A stretch of 64,000 nt of DNA from Candidatus Rifleibacteriota bacterium (GCA_905236675.1 CAJOND010000003.1:1-64000); one strand, 5' to 3'. Counted from the stretch's first letter, positions 1-6,671 are shown. Program-made: numbers and translations. The notes: generated by a model from the letters alone, not told the origin.

Positions 1-187
1 ATTTAGCTACATCTCTTTCCTGTTCGTGAAGCTTACCATCAATCTTTATACATGATCGAGGTGTTTCATCTTTCAGGTCTTTTTCTTTAACAGTTCGTTT
101 ACCATTAAAGATAAGCACATTAACAATGTCTGCGAAGACATCATTATAAGCTTCAAGAGTTTTTTCTGCTATATCTTTCTGTCCCAT
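1..187 (-). CDS. Rpn-family PD-(D/E)XK nuclease, N-terminal part (runs off window)
   Basis: The minus strand reads from an ATG at 187 and is open to the window edge, giving about 62 residues that begin MGQKDIAEKTLEAYNDVFAD. This is the typical N-terminus of Rpn (recombination-promoting nuclease / putative transposase, PD-(D/E)XK_2) proteins that are abundant in gut bacteria. The conserved pattern 'YNDVFADIVNVLIFNG' followed by 'HEQERDV' supports the family. The catalytic part lies outside the window, so activity cannot be judged. Other Rpn-family genes occur at the far end of the window (59876-60811 and 61510-61938). The family assignment rests on recognised sequence pattern only. Confidence 0.7.
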   Translation of the reverse strand, partial: MGQKDIAEKTLEAYNDVFADIVNVLIFNGKRTVKEKDLKDETPRSCIKIDGKLHEQERDVAK

Positions 188-295
188 CTAGTGTACTCCC
201 TATGCTTAATTATAAGATTTAGGAGCTTATGTTGCAAGAGGTAATTGAGACTTCGCCTTGCGGTGGGTGGCGTGTGATAATTTGGTTTGGTAATT

Positions 296-350
296 TTGTC
301 ACTAGAGTATCAGCAAGTACGAACCCATTTTAAAACCTCATGGTGCAATT
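296..350. repeat. Direct repeat copy 1 flanking the AlbA_2 gene
   Basis: A stretch starting TTGTCACTAGAGTATCAGCA recurs with a handful of substitutions at 2244-2298. The two copies lie on either side of the ATP-binding protein gene at 454-2109 in the same orientation. They could be attachment-like or recombination-derived repeats. No integrase is present between them. Confidence 0.6.
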
Positions 351-453
351 TTATTTCAACATAGGTAATCCTTATTCGCCAAGAATAAAAATCTCTCGTC
401 TATGGGCTTTTATATCAATTCCTTATTTCTTTTCATTAAATATGCTAGTGACA

Positions 454-2109
454 TTATTTAATCTTTCTTCTCTTAACTGATTTAGTAATATATTTTTGAT
501 TTTGGCTCTTAGGTTTATCTGGTATAGTTAGTTCTAGTTTACCCTTCTCCAATAAAGGTCGAATATAGTTATCCATTAAAACAGTTCTAGTTTTACCTAA
601 ATATTCTTGAATTTCTTTACGACTTTTTGGATTTTTACAAAAAATCAGAATAGCTTTTTCTATGTCAGCAACTGTTTTTTTGTCAATGACTTGCTCTGTC
701 GTCTGTTCTGTTGATTGTTCGGTAAGTTGACTTGCCGTATGACTTGCCGCTTGCTCATTCGATTTACTTGCGTTTAGTTCTGTTTTTTGTCCATCTGTCC
801 GTCCAGAATTTTGTTCGGTAAGTTGACTTGCCGTATGACTTGCCGCTTGCTTATTCGATTTACTTGTGTCTAGTTCTGTTTTCTGTCCGTCCGTTCGTTC
901 TGTCATCTGTTCTGTTGACTGTTCCGTCACTTGCTCAGTTGTCTGTTTTAACGGTATAGTTATTTTGAACATATCTCCTTCACAAAATTCAGGAACACCA
1001 CCGCTATATAATTTTGTATATTTATATGTGTTTCTCATACCAGAGCCTAGCTCATCTGCCAAGCCTATTTCTCTGAATACTTTTGATATAGCTGGATTCT
1101 TGGGGTATGGAGAAAAATTAGATAGTTGTAAAATTCCGTAACCGTTTGCCCTATTAGGATTTTCTAAATAAATCCGATTGGCTTCTATTATGAATTTTGA
1201 AACAAAACCGCTGGAATAATCTCTATGGGCTAAACTATTAGATACAACTTCTCTAAGTATTTTATCTCTGGCACTTACTCGTTGGATTCCTTCTAAAACA
1301 AATGGATCATTTAAATGTTTTTGTCCAAAAGCGATTAAGCGTTCATAAGAATCTAGCAAATTTGTTATTATAACATCTCTATCATCGTATCTATCTAGAT
1401 TATTAACTCTTAAAATAGCATCTGTTTTATGCTGTGGAAGTGCTGACATTATGGTTTGGTCTTTTCCAAAAAGTAAAATTCCTGCTAGAGTTATTCCTTC
1501 TTGATTTGTATAATCATCTGTTAAAATAAGTCCTGCACTTCGCAACATTTCTTCGTCATTCATTGTTAGCCAAGAATGCTTTGCATTATTTACTCTGGCT
1601 AACATTCTTGCTCGTTCCATTAAATCGGGTCTAAGAGCTTCTAATCCAAATCTTGTTACTTTGTTTATGAAATAGGAACTGTTCTTTCTAGCATAGAGCT
1701 GATATACAGCATTTGGCTGTTCTGTTATATCAATATCAGAGTCGTTTATTCTGTCATAAATTCTGTTTCTGTGTCTGACAACCTGATTGTTGACAGGAAC
1801 ATAAATATGAATAATCAATTTATCGTCTATTACCATTGTTTCTGGTGTTAGATATAAAGGTGGGAAAATTTTATCTTTATTATTTACCGATGTTACAAAA
1901 TCGGTTTTTATTTTTTCTGCATAATCTTTGGCGATTCCTATTATTTCACCATTATCATTAACCCCAAGAAAAATATGTCCACCATCTCTGTTGGAAAAAG
2001 AACATACTGTTTCGTAGACATCTTTGGTTACTTCTGTAGATGACTTTTTGAACTCTGTATGTATATCTTCACCAGATTTTATTAGTTGTAATAATTCCGT
2101 ATTATTCAT
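454..2109 (-). CDS. ATP-binding protein with AlbA_2 (Schlafen-like) domain, HATPase_c_4 and C-terminal winged helix
   Basis: A 551-residue protein. Residues about 14-130 match the AlbA_2/Schlafen-type putative DNA-binding domain ('HTEFKKS', 'VCSFSNRDGGHIFLGVND'). Residues about 285-390 match a GHKL/HATPase_c_4-like domain ('REVVSNSLAHRDYS', 'ENPN', 'ELGSGMRNTYKY'). Residues about 395-480 are a low-complexity Thr/Glu/Gln linker with a 32-residue duplication. The C-terminal 70 residues look like a winged helix ('IEKAILIFCKNPKSRKEIQE'). Such proteins are usually described as transcriptional regulators or as accessory genes that spread horizontally; no specific substrate is known. It stands alone between imperfect direct repeats. 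The start at MNNTELLQ fits the family's N-terminus. Confidence 0.8.
   Translation of the reverse strand: MNNTELLQLIKSGEDIHTEFKKSSTEVTKDVYETVCSFSNRDGGHIFLGVNDNGEIIGIAKDYAEKIKTDFVTSVNNKDKIFPPLYLTPETMVIDDKLIIHIYVPVNNQVVRHRNRIYDRINDSDIDITEQPNAVYQLYARKNSSYFINKVTRFGLEALRPDLMERARMLARVNNAKHSWLTMNDEEMLRSAGLILTDDYTNQEGITLAGILLFGKDQTIMSALPQHKTDAILRVNNLDRYDDRDVIITNLLDSYERLIAFGQKHLNDPFVLEGIQRVSARDKILREVVSNSLAHRDYSSGFVSKFIIEANRIYLENPNRANGYGILQLSNFSPYPKNPAISKVFREIGLADELGSGMRNTYKYTKLYSGGVPEFCEGDMFKITIPLKQTTEQVTEQSTEQMTERTDGQKTELDTSKSNKQAASHTASQLTEQNSGRTDGQKTELNASKSNEQAASHTASQLTEQSTEQTTEQVIDKKTVADIEKAILIFCKNPKSRKEIQEYLGKTRTVLMDNYIRPLLEKGKLELTIPDKPKSQNQKYITKSVKRRKIK
721..912 (-). repeat. Two tandem copies of a 96-bp unit within the linker of the AlbA_2 gene
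   Basis: GGTAAGTTGACTTGCCGTAT begins at 721 and again at 817, a period of 96 bp or 32 codons. The units encode Thr-Glu-Gln / Ala-Ser-His-rich linker with few differences. The in-frame period means copy-number change would alter linker length without breaking the frame. Confidence 0.8.
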
Positions 2110-2494
2110 AGTAATTTTATTATCTTATAACTTTATAAAATTAACAACATCTATTATTTCATTATTTTTCTTTATAAAAATTTAATGCTATCTGCATTTA
2201 AATGTGAGTCCCTAATTTGTGGACTCAATTAGGGCTATGATAGTTGTCACTAGAGTATCAGCAAGTACAAACCTATTTTAAAGCCTCATGGTGGAAGTTT
2301 ATATTACTCCTTTTGAATAACTTGATAACTCTCTAGAGCGCTAAGATTCAAAGAAGTCTATGTAACTATGATGAAGTCAGGTCTACCCACAGATTTCAGT
2401 GACATACTTCATATGTTTTTAGATACGTGTCACTGATTATGTCACTGAATTTTTGGAAAACTAGCCTAAATTCTTTATTTCCTGCAAGTTTCTG
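2110..2494. other. Intergenic sequence left of the island
   Basis: No credible gene is visible. It holds an 8-bp inverted repeat CCCTAATT...AATTAGGG at 2210-2234, without a T-tract on either strand, and the second copy of the flanking direct repeat at 2244-2298. Confidence 0.5.
2244..2298. repeat. Direct repeat copy 2 flanking the AlbA_2 gene
   Basis: Matches 296-350 in the same orientation with several substitutions, all the way to 'AAGCCTCATGGTGG'. Together the pair brackets about 1.9 kb containing a single gene. Confidence 0.6.
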
Positions 2495-2580
2495 AACATC
2501 AAAAAAGCCGCTTCATCAGCGGCTCTTAATTACTTCTAGATACTTTGTGATTCTAGCTAAAAGTGGAGGCGGCGGGAATC
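2495..2580. repeat. att-like repeat, distal copy of the ssrA 3' end
   Basis: 86 bp identical to 6134-6221 except for two fewer A residues in the A-tract. It includes the ssrA terminator hairpin (AGCCGC / GCGGCT) and the acceptor/T-arm segment ending GGGAATC, after which the sequences diverge. It is not a functional tmRNA because the rest of the molecule is missing. Confidence 0.9.
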
Positions 2581-2895
2581 AAAGAGGTTAATAAAAACCA
2601 CTAACGATACCGTTTGTTACCCACTTTCGGAATAAGATACTCCCAAGTCTACTCCCAAATATTCTGAATGAAATTATAATTGTATCGTATAATTTCAAAC
2701 TCTTTCAGGAGCTTCCAACCTATATTTAGATTATAATATCAATTACTCCCAAACGCAATATATTATTATCTTAAATTATTTAACTATTACCCGGTGACCA
2801 TTACATCTACTGGCAACGTATTTAATCTTTGATTTAGATACAAGTAAATGTTCGATCCTTGCTAATTCTTGCAAGAGAATGAATTAAAGCTTATA
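2581..2895. other. Non-coding left end of the island
   Basis: No credible gene is seen in this AT-rich stretch. The motif 'ACTCCCAA' recurs three times (near 2639, 2652 and 2745), which may be recombination-site arms or chance. Confidence 0.35.
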
Positions 2896-2994
2896 ATGAA
2901 GAAGAAACAACAATACTGTATACTTATATCCGAAGCTACATTTAAGAGCTATCTCGAAATCTTCCTCTTAAAACAAGAGTTTAACAATACATAA
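2896..2994 (+). CDS. Possible 32-residue leader ORF coupled to the FGE-like gene
   Basis: ATG at 2896 opens a 32-codon frame (MKKKQQYCILISEATFKSYL...) whose TAA lies two bases before the ATG of the next gene at 2997. The downstream gene has no clear ribosome-binding site, so translational coupling would explain how it is read. The ORF itself has only a weak ribosome-binding site, and it may be chance in AT-rich DNA. Confidence 0.25.
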   Translation: MKKKQQYCILISEATFKSYLEIFLLKQEFNNT

Positions 2995-2996
2995 TT

Positions 2997-4820
2997 ATGC
3001 CTGCAATAAAAAAATTCAAAACAAAACCAGGAGACTGGTATATACATACTGGATTTAAAGACATTGGGGTTAGAACCTATCAAATTTATCCAAAAGGTCT
3101 CACGCTTTTAAGAAAATTTAATTTACTTGGAGATTGTGTAAAAATAAAGTTATCTACATTAATAACAATGTATGAATATGGTTTGTTATATACTAATGAC
3201 AATAAAAATATAAACTTTTTAGATGACTTAGATGATAAATATGATTCTGATAACCCAATAAAAATGTCAGATAACGAACAAAGATTTGTTCAATACATAA
3301 AAAGAAATGAAGATAATAAACGAAAAGAGAACTCTTCAATAAAAACCAAGTTTAGATTGCCACAATATAAGATAAACACTAAGATAGATACAACTTTAAA
3401 AAATAATACACCTATTACAGAAGAAGAAAAAAAACTAAAAGAATTAAATGAATGGTCAGAAACAAACGAAGGTGCAGAAGCAATTATTAGACATTATGTT
3501 TATGATAATCTTATTCAACCAAAAGAAGTCTTTTTGAATGATAATATATATTCTAAATGCATGAATCTTTTTCAAAAAAACACTTGTAAATCTTGCTATA
3601 AAAGTTTTTTAAATCAAGAAAAATTAACGTTACATTTTTGGACTTATCATCAACAACTTCTAAAAGACTGCTTTAAAAGACTATTTGAATACTATTGCAT
3701 TCATTTCCTTAATTTCCAAACAAAACCAGCCAAAAATCTAGTAAATAATATTAATGAAATAGAAGAATTAGTATTAAATAAATTAATTGATGGAAAAAGA
3801 TTAAACATCTTTCAAATTTTTGAAAGTTCAGATAAAAGATGGGATAAAGTAATTAACTCAATTATTTATGAAAATTGTTTTGTTTATACCATAAGAAACT
3901 ATAAATCTATGTTAGAAGAACTAGTAAAAACAAATGTTAGTTTTTCATATATATTCAAACCAAATAGCAAAATAGTTTCTCCATCTACAAAAAAATCATC
4001 AAATATTGATTTACAACTTCCTAAACAATCTCCAGATAAAACTCAAAAAAATAGTTTTCAAATGATACAATTATCATCTAACATTAAGTTAGATTTGAAA
4101 GCAATAAATGCCATTTTAAAAGAGAAATATAATTATGAACTTGTAGAATGTAAACCAGGTTGTTTATTGTTGGAAGATGAAATACAAACTTTAAAAAATG
4201 ATATTGAAAGAAAAATATACTATGATTCTTCTCAGAGGATTAAAATTATACAACCTTTTGCTATTGGTATTTATCCTGTAACACAGAATTTTTATAAGCA
4301 AGTAATTTTTTCGAGAGCATCTAGAAAAGGTATAGAACAATTCCCTATTACAAGAATATCTTGGAATGAAGCAAAAACTTTCTGTGATGTTATAAATGAA
4401 AAATTTAAAAATTATATTCCAACAGGCTTTTTCTTTGATTTACCAAATGAATTTCAATGGGAATATGCTTGTTATGCAGGAGTGGAATTCCCTCGTAAAA
4501 TTATGAGTCATATAGAACTATTGAATAATATAGCTTGGTATAAATATAATTCTAAACATAATACACATGAAGTCGGAAAACAGAAACCTAACGCATGGGG
4601 TATTTATGATATGCTTGGCAATGTATGGGAATGGTGCCTAGATAATTTCTCTGAAAATAATGAACAAAACTTAACTAATCCTTATGAAAATAAAATCATA
4701 AAAGGTGGTAGTATATCTGATGATTATTGCCATCTACACCCTTTATGCCGTTCCACAAAATTACAAAACGAAAAAGATTCTCTTATTGGGTTTCGTATAG
4801 CATTGGTAAGAAAGTCCTAA
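2997..4820 (+). CDS. C2H2 zinc-finger plus C-terminal FGE/SUMF1-like domain protein
   Basis: A 607-residue protein. Residues 1-190 are charged and unrecognised. Residues 197-218 form a C2H2-type finger (C197-x2-C200-x12-H213-x4-H218). Residues about 410-607 are an FGE-sulfatase/SUMF1 fold: 'IGIYPVTQ', 'RISWNEAKTFC', 'LPNEFQWEYAC', 'WGIYDMLGNVWEWC', 'KGGSI', 'GFRIAL'. In formylglycine-generating enzymes a Cys follows closely after the KGGS motif; here that position is not Cys, so sulfatase activation is unlikely. The domain is more plausibly a binding or sensor module. It is the largest cargo gene of the ssrA island, and its base composition is even more AT-rich than its surroundings. A role in genome conflict is conceivable but not shown. 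Confidence 0.75.
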   Translation: MPAIKKFKTKPGDWYIHTGFKDIGVRTYQIYPKGLTLLRKFNLLGDCVKIKLSTLITMYEYGLLYTNDNKNINFLDDLDDKYDSDNPIKMSDNEQRFVQYIKRNEDNKRKENSSIKTKFRLPQYKINTKIDTTLKNNTPITEEEKKLKELNEWSETNEGAEAIIRHYVYDNLIQPKEVFLNDNIYSKCMNLFQKNTCKSCYKSFLNQEKLTLHFWTYHQQLLKDCFKRLFEYYCIHFLNFQTKPAKNLVNNINEIEELVLNKLIDGKRLNIFQIFESSDKRWDKVINSIIYENCFVYTIRNYKSMLEELVKTNVSFSYIFKPNSKIVSPSTKKSSNIDLQLPKQSPDKTQKNSFQMIQLSSNIKLDLKAINAILKEKYNYELVECKPGCLLLEDEIQTLKNDIERKIYYDSSQRIKIIQPFAIGIYPVTQNFYKQVIFSRASRKGIEQFPITRISWNEAKTFCDVINEKFKNYIPTGFFFDLPNEFQWEYACYAGVEFPRKIMSHIELLNNIAWYKYNSKHNTHEVGKQKPNAWGIYDMLGNVWEWCLDNFSENNEQNLTNPYENKIIKGGSISDDYCHLHPLCRSTKLQNEKDSLIGFRIALVRKS

Positions 4821-4857
4821 TCAATTCGTTACTAAGCTTAGAATGTTTTATGTTGTC

Positions 4858-4886
4858 TTTACGGTTTCTTTATTTTTGTTTATAAT
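4858..4886 (+). promoter_or_regulatory. Promoter of the DinJ/YafQ-like toxin-antitoxin operon
   Basis: TTTACG (4858-4863), a 17-bp spacer and a perfect TATAAT (4881-4886) predict transcription from about 4893. That is downstream of the upstream ATG at 4843, so it supports 4915 as the antitoxin start. Confidence 0.6.
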
Positions 4887-4914
4887 AATAGAAATAGCTA
4901 CAAAGAGGTTTAAA

Positions 4915-5205
4915 ATGTCTACTACATTAGTCAATTTCAGATTAGATACTAAGCTCAAGAAAAATCTTGAAAAATTATGTGAAGAATTGGGAATGAATTT
5001 AACTACAGCATTTACTATATTTGCTAAAAAGATGGTGAGAGAACAGGGTATACCATTCAGAATAAATAAAGAATCTTATGATTATGAAGAACCCAATGAA
5101 GTTACAATCAAAGCTTTTGAAGAAGGAGAAAGGCTACTGCGTGATCCAAATTCTAAAACCTATGATTCATCAGATGAATTATTTAAAGAGCTAGATGAAG
5201 AATGA
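4915..5205 (+). CDS. RelB/DinJ-family antitoxin
   Basis: A 96-residue ribbon-helix-helix antitoxin beginning MSTTLVNFRLDTKLKK. The β-strand 'TTLVNFRLD' and helices through 'LGMNLTTAFTIFAKKMVREQ' are typical of DinJ/RelB, which binds its own promoter and neutralises the RelE-fold partner encoded next. The frame is open from an ATG at 4843, but that start lies before the predicted promoter. ATG 4915 has AAAGAGG about 7 bases upstream and matches the family's N-terminus. The acidic C-terminal tail (residues about 60-96) would wrap the toxin. The gene overlaps the toxin start by 4 bp (ATGA), the usual arrangement. It may help stabilise the island. Confidence 0.88.
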   Translation: MSTTLVNFRLDTKLKKNLEKLCEELGMNLTTAFTIFAKKMVREQGIPFRINKESYDYEEPNEVTIKAFEEGERLLRDPNSKTYDSSDELFKELDEE

Positions 5206-5483
5206 AATACAAAATTAAGCAAACCAGTCAGTTTAAGAAAGATTATAAACTGGCAAAGAAACAAGGCAAAAATCTAGATAGTCTTAAAGTAATAGTAAAA
5301 AAACTAGAGAATGGTGAAGAGTTACCAGAATCCTGCTATGACCATGAACTAAAAGGCAATTATAAGGATTATCGAGAGTGCCATATAGAACCAGACTGGC
5401 TTTTAATATATAAGCAGACAGAAGATGTTCTTCTATTAACATTGTTTAGAACCGGCTCCCATTCAGATTTGTTTAAAAAATAG
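5202..5483 (+). CDS. YafQ-family type II toxin, mRNA interferase (RelE superfamily)
   Basis: 93 residues matching the YafQ branch of RelE endoribonucleases, which cut mRNA in the ribosomal A site. The expected catalytic set is present: H48 ('YDHELKG'), H61 ('ECHIEPDW'), D65, H87 and F91 ('TGSHSDLF'), so the toxin looks intact. The start ATG overlaps the antitoxin stop, implying coupled translation. It pairs with the DinJ-like antitoxin immediately upstream, and the length is normal for the family. Activity is inferred from residues, not demonstrated. Confidence 0.9.
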   Translation: MKYKIKQTSQFKKDYKLAKKQGKNLDSLKVIVKKLENGEELPESCYDHELKGNYKDYRECHIEPDWLLIYKQTEDVLLLTLFRTGSHSDLFKK

Positions 5484-5485
5484 GT

Positions 5486-5516
5486 AAAAAAAACGATAGC
5501 GACGAGCTACCGTTTT
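5486..5516 (-). terminator. Rho-independent terminator reading leftward
   Basis: The inverted repeat AAACGATAGC / GCTACCGTTT (5491-5515, one mismatch, 6-base loop) is followed on the minus strand by eight T residues. It sits directly downstream of the minus-strand small ORF at 5523-5612 and just after the toxin stop, so it may separate convergent transcripts. Confidence 0.6.
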
Positions 5517-5522
5517 GGGTAA

Positions 5523-5612
5523 TCAGTTGTAAGACTGACTATTATTCTGTTTAATTTCTTTCATAATATCTACTGCATCTTCCAAAGCTCTTTTATATTC
5601 AGCTTTAAACAT
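5523..5612 (-). CDS. Possible 29-residue ORF or small RNA region
   Basis: An ATG at 5612 opens MFKAEYKRALEDAVDIMKEI..., a predicted amphipathic helix of 29 residues, ending 7 bases before the leftward terminator at 5486-5516. The terminator makes a short minus-strand transcript plausible. No family is recognised. It could be the remnant of a larger protein's C-terminus. Confidence 0.3.
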   Translation of the reverse strand: MFKAEYKRALEDAVDIMKEIKQNNSQSYN

Positions 5613-5676
5613 TGCCTATACTGTAATTTTAGTAAAACAGCGCCAAAAATACAGCGATGGAAATAACTATATTACC

Positions 5677-5707
5677 TTGACTTGTGATAGCGTTTTTGCT
5701 ATCACAA
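5677..5707 (+). promoter_or_regulatory. Promoter overlapped by a perfect palindromic operator, upstream of the HTH antitoxin
   Basis: TTGACT (5677-5682), a 17-bp spacer and TATCAC (5700-5705) form a plausible promoter. A perfect 10-bp dyad TTGTGATAGC / GCTATCACAA (5682-5707) covers the spacer and -10, which is where an autoregulating XRE repressor would bind. Neither strand has a T-tract, so it is not a terminator. Confidence 0.55.
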
Positions 5708-5794
5708 AAAATAATAAGGACTAATGTTATGTTCAAGATTGAGTTTTACTAAAGAAAGAGAAGACTATGTTTTTAGAAAAGGCGGTAATAAAAA

Positions 5795-6073
5795 ATGAAA
5801 ACTTGGAATGATTACAAAGACTATGTTAAGAAAAATGATCCTGAAATAGGTAAAGACATAGAAGATGTTGAAAATATTTCAGCAATAGTAAGTGCTATGA
5901 TTGCCAAAAGAAACGATCTCGGTCTGAGCCAGCGTGAACTTGCTTCGATGTGTGGCATACCACAATCATCTGTCGCAAGGATTGAATCTTTTAAAACCAC
6001 TCCTAATCTTGCAACACTTATAAAGATTTTAAGAAATCTCGGACTTACTTTAAAAATTTCCCAACTAGCATAG
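5795..6073 (+). CDS. XRE-family HTH antitoxin-like regulator (HigA type), no toxin partner visible
   Basis: 92 residues with an HTH_3 domain at about 28-90 ('LGLSQRELASMCGIPQSSVA', 'RIESFKTTPNLATLIKIL'). N-terminal 'YVKKNDPEIGKDIE' resembles antitoxins of HigBA/RelE-XRE modules. Normally a RelE-like toxin precedes such a gene in the same operon. Here the 80-90 bases between the predicted promoter and the start contain no toxin, so the partner seems to have been lost or the protein works alone. The nearby palindromic operator suggests autoregulation. A 14-codon ORF at 5768 overlaps the start and may be a toxin leftover. Confidence 0.8.
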   Translation: MKTWNDYKDYVKKNDPEIGKDIEDVENISAIVSAMIAKRNDLGLSQRELASMCGIPQSSVARIESFKTTPNLATLIKILRNLGLTLKISQLA

Positions 6074-6088
6074 CTAGAAAAACAAGTG

Positions 6089-6139
6089 ATGACCTCTTTT
6101 GACGAATACCTAAACGAACATTTGAAAGTTCCAAACATC
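6089..6139 (+). pseudogene. N-terminal stub of a second XRE antitoxin, cut off at the att repeat
   Basis: ATG at 6089 reads MTSFDEYLNEHLKVPNIK, matching the standard N-terminus of many XRE antitoxins (pattern FDEYLNEQLK-D-P-EFKKEYE). The similarity stops exactly where the ssrA-derived repeat begins at 6134. The frame then runs on through the repeat into the tmRNA, which is meaningless. This suggests the island's end was trimmed by recombination. Confidence 0.45.
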
Positions 6140-6221
6140 AAAAAAAAGCCGCTTCATCAGCGGCTCTTAATTACTTCTAGATACTTTGTGATTCTAGCTA
6201 AAAGTGGAGGCGGCGGGAATC
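6134..6221. repeat. att-like repeat, ssrA-proximal copy
   Basis: 88 bp shared with 2495-2580. It covers the ssrA T-arm/acceptor segment, the 3' trailer and the terminator. The island lies between the two copies. Confidence 0.9.
6140..6165 (-). terminator. ssrA terminator
   Basis: On the minus strand AGCCGC / GCGGCT (7-base loop) is followed by eight T residues, about 40 bases after the mature tmRNA 3' end. Confidence 0.85.
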
Positions 6222-6565
6222 GAACCCGCGTCCGAAAAGGTTCACCGACACCGTCTACCATTATGTCCTGCAATTTAAAGTTTAAGGTTTTCGTAGCCCA
6301 CAGGCAGGCCTCTACTCACCCGATTCGCTAGTTAATCTCGGCTTATTTACCCTAGTGACCCAGTGTAAGCCCAGCCAGTTTTGTCGTCGGCTCTTCCGGG
6401 GTTTACTGGCAGAAACCTCCAGAGAACCGTCGTAGCGTTAATTAAGCTGCGAGTGCCAGATTTTCGTTGGCAGTTGTTTTTTGATCGATTTTTATACGTA
6501 GCCCTTCGACCAACTACGAATGGCAGGTGGCAACTCACGCTCCCCGTCGAAACCAGGTCGCCCCC
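6205..6565 (-). ncRNA. ssrA: Transfer-messenger RNA (tmRNA)
   Basis: A 361-nt minus-strand tmRNA. The 5' end GGGGGCG pairs with CGCCTCC at the 3' end (acceptor stem with one G-U), followed by discriminator A; CCA is not encoded. The conserved 5' segment 'TGGTTTCGACGGGG' and the T-arm 'GGTTCGATTCCCGCC' are present. The resume codon is inferred to be GCC at 6471-6469, about 95 bases from the 5' end as in other tmRNAs, giving the tag ANENLALAA before TAA (6444-6442). It tags peptides on stalled ribosomes for proteolysis. Its 3' end served as the integration site of the adjacent island; the gene remains complete. Confidence 0.97.
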
Positions 6566-6600
6566 GATTCCTGGAAATGGTTAGTAACCACTCTAGATTA

Positions 6601-6630
6601 ATTTTACTATATTTTAAACAGAGTAGTCAA
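6601..6630 (-). promoter_or_regulatory. ssrA promoter
   Basis: On the minus strand TTGACT (6630-6625), an 18-bp spacer and TAAAAT (6606-6601) place the start about 30 bases before the mature 5' end, consistent with RNase P trimming. Confidence 0.55.
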
Positions 6631-6671
6631 TATGACTACAAACAAGTTTTTTTATTAGAATAATACAAGAA

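Larger units (their letters stand above)
2495..6221. mobile_element. Small genomic island integrated at the 3' end of ssrA, no integrase
   Basis: The island is bounded by direct repeats of the tmRNA 3' end: 2495-2580 (partial copy) and 6134-6221 (part of intact ssrA). The repeats start inside the T-arm of the tmRNA and extend through its terminator, the usual footprint of tyrosine-recombinase integration into ssrA. The cargo is a C2H2/FGE-like protein, a DinJ/YafQ-type toxin-antitoxin pair, a lone XRE antitoxin with operator, and a truncated antitoxin start. No integrase or excisionase gene is recognisable, so it is a decayed island or a satellite that depends on an integrase elsewhere. Confidence 0.8.

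Noticed and set aside
866-1141. A 91-codon plus-strand ORF
   Set aside because: It is the shadow of the Thr/Gln repeat linker of the AlbA_2 gene, with Cys/Ser/Val low complexity.
2495-2580. Possible tRNA gene suggested by the T-arm-like GGCGGGAATC segment
   Set aside because: Only the acceptor/T-arm end is present; no cloverleaf can be formed. It is a partial ssrA copy.
4150-4820. Diversity-generating retroelement target suggested by the FGE/C-lectin-like C-terminus
   Set aside because: No reverse transcriptase, template repeat or second copy of the 3' end is present in the window.
4843-4914. Longer N-terminus for the DinJ-like antitoxin
   Set aside because: The predicted promoter -10 lies within it, the family starts at MSTT, and the ribosome-binding site is before 4915.
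5682-5707. Perfect hairpin considered as a terminator
   Set aside because: Neither strand has a following T-tract; its overlap with a TTGACT-17-TATCAC promoter fits an operator better.
6086-6331. An 81-codon plus-strand ORF across the island end and ssrA
   Set aside because: Only its first 17 codons look like an antitoxin start; the rest is the antisense of the tmRNA and its terminator.
6347-6584. ORFs on both strands inside the tmRNA
   Set aside because: They coincide with conserved tmRNA structure and have no protein family pattern.
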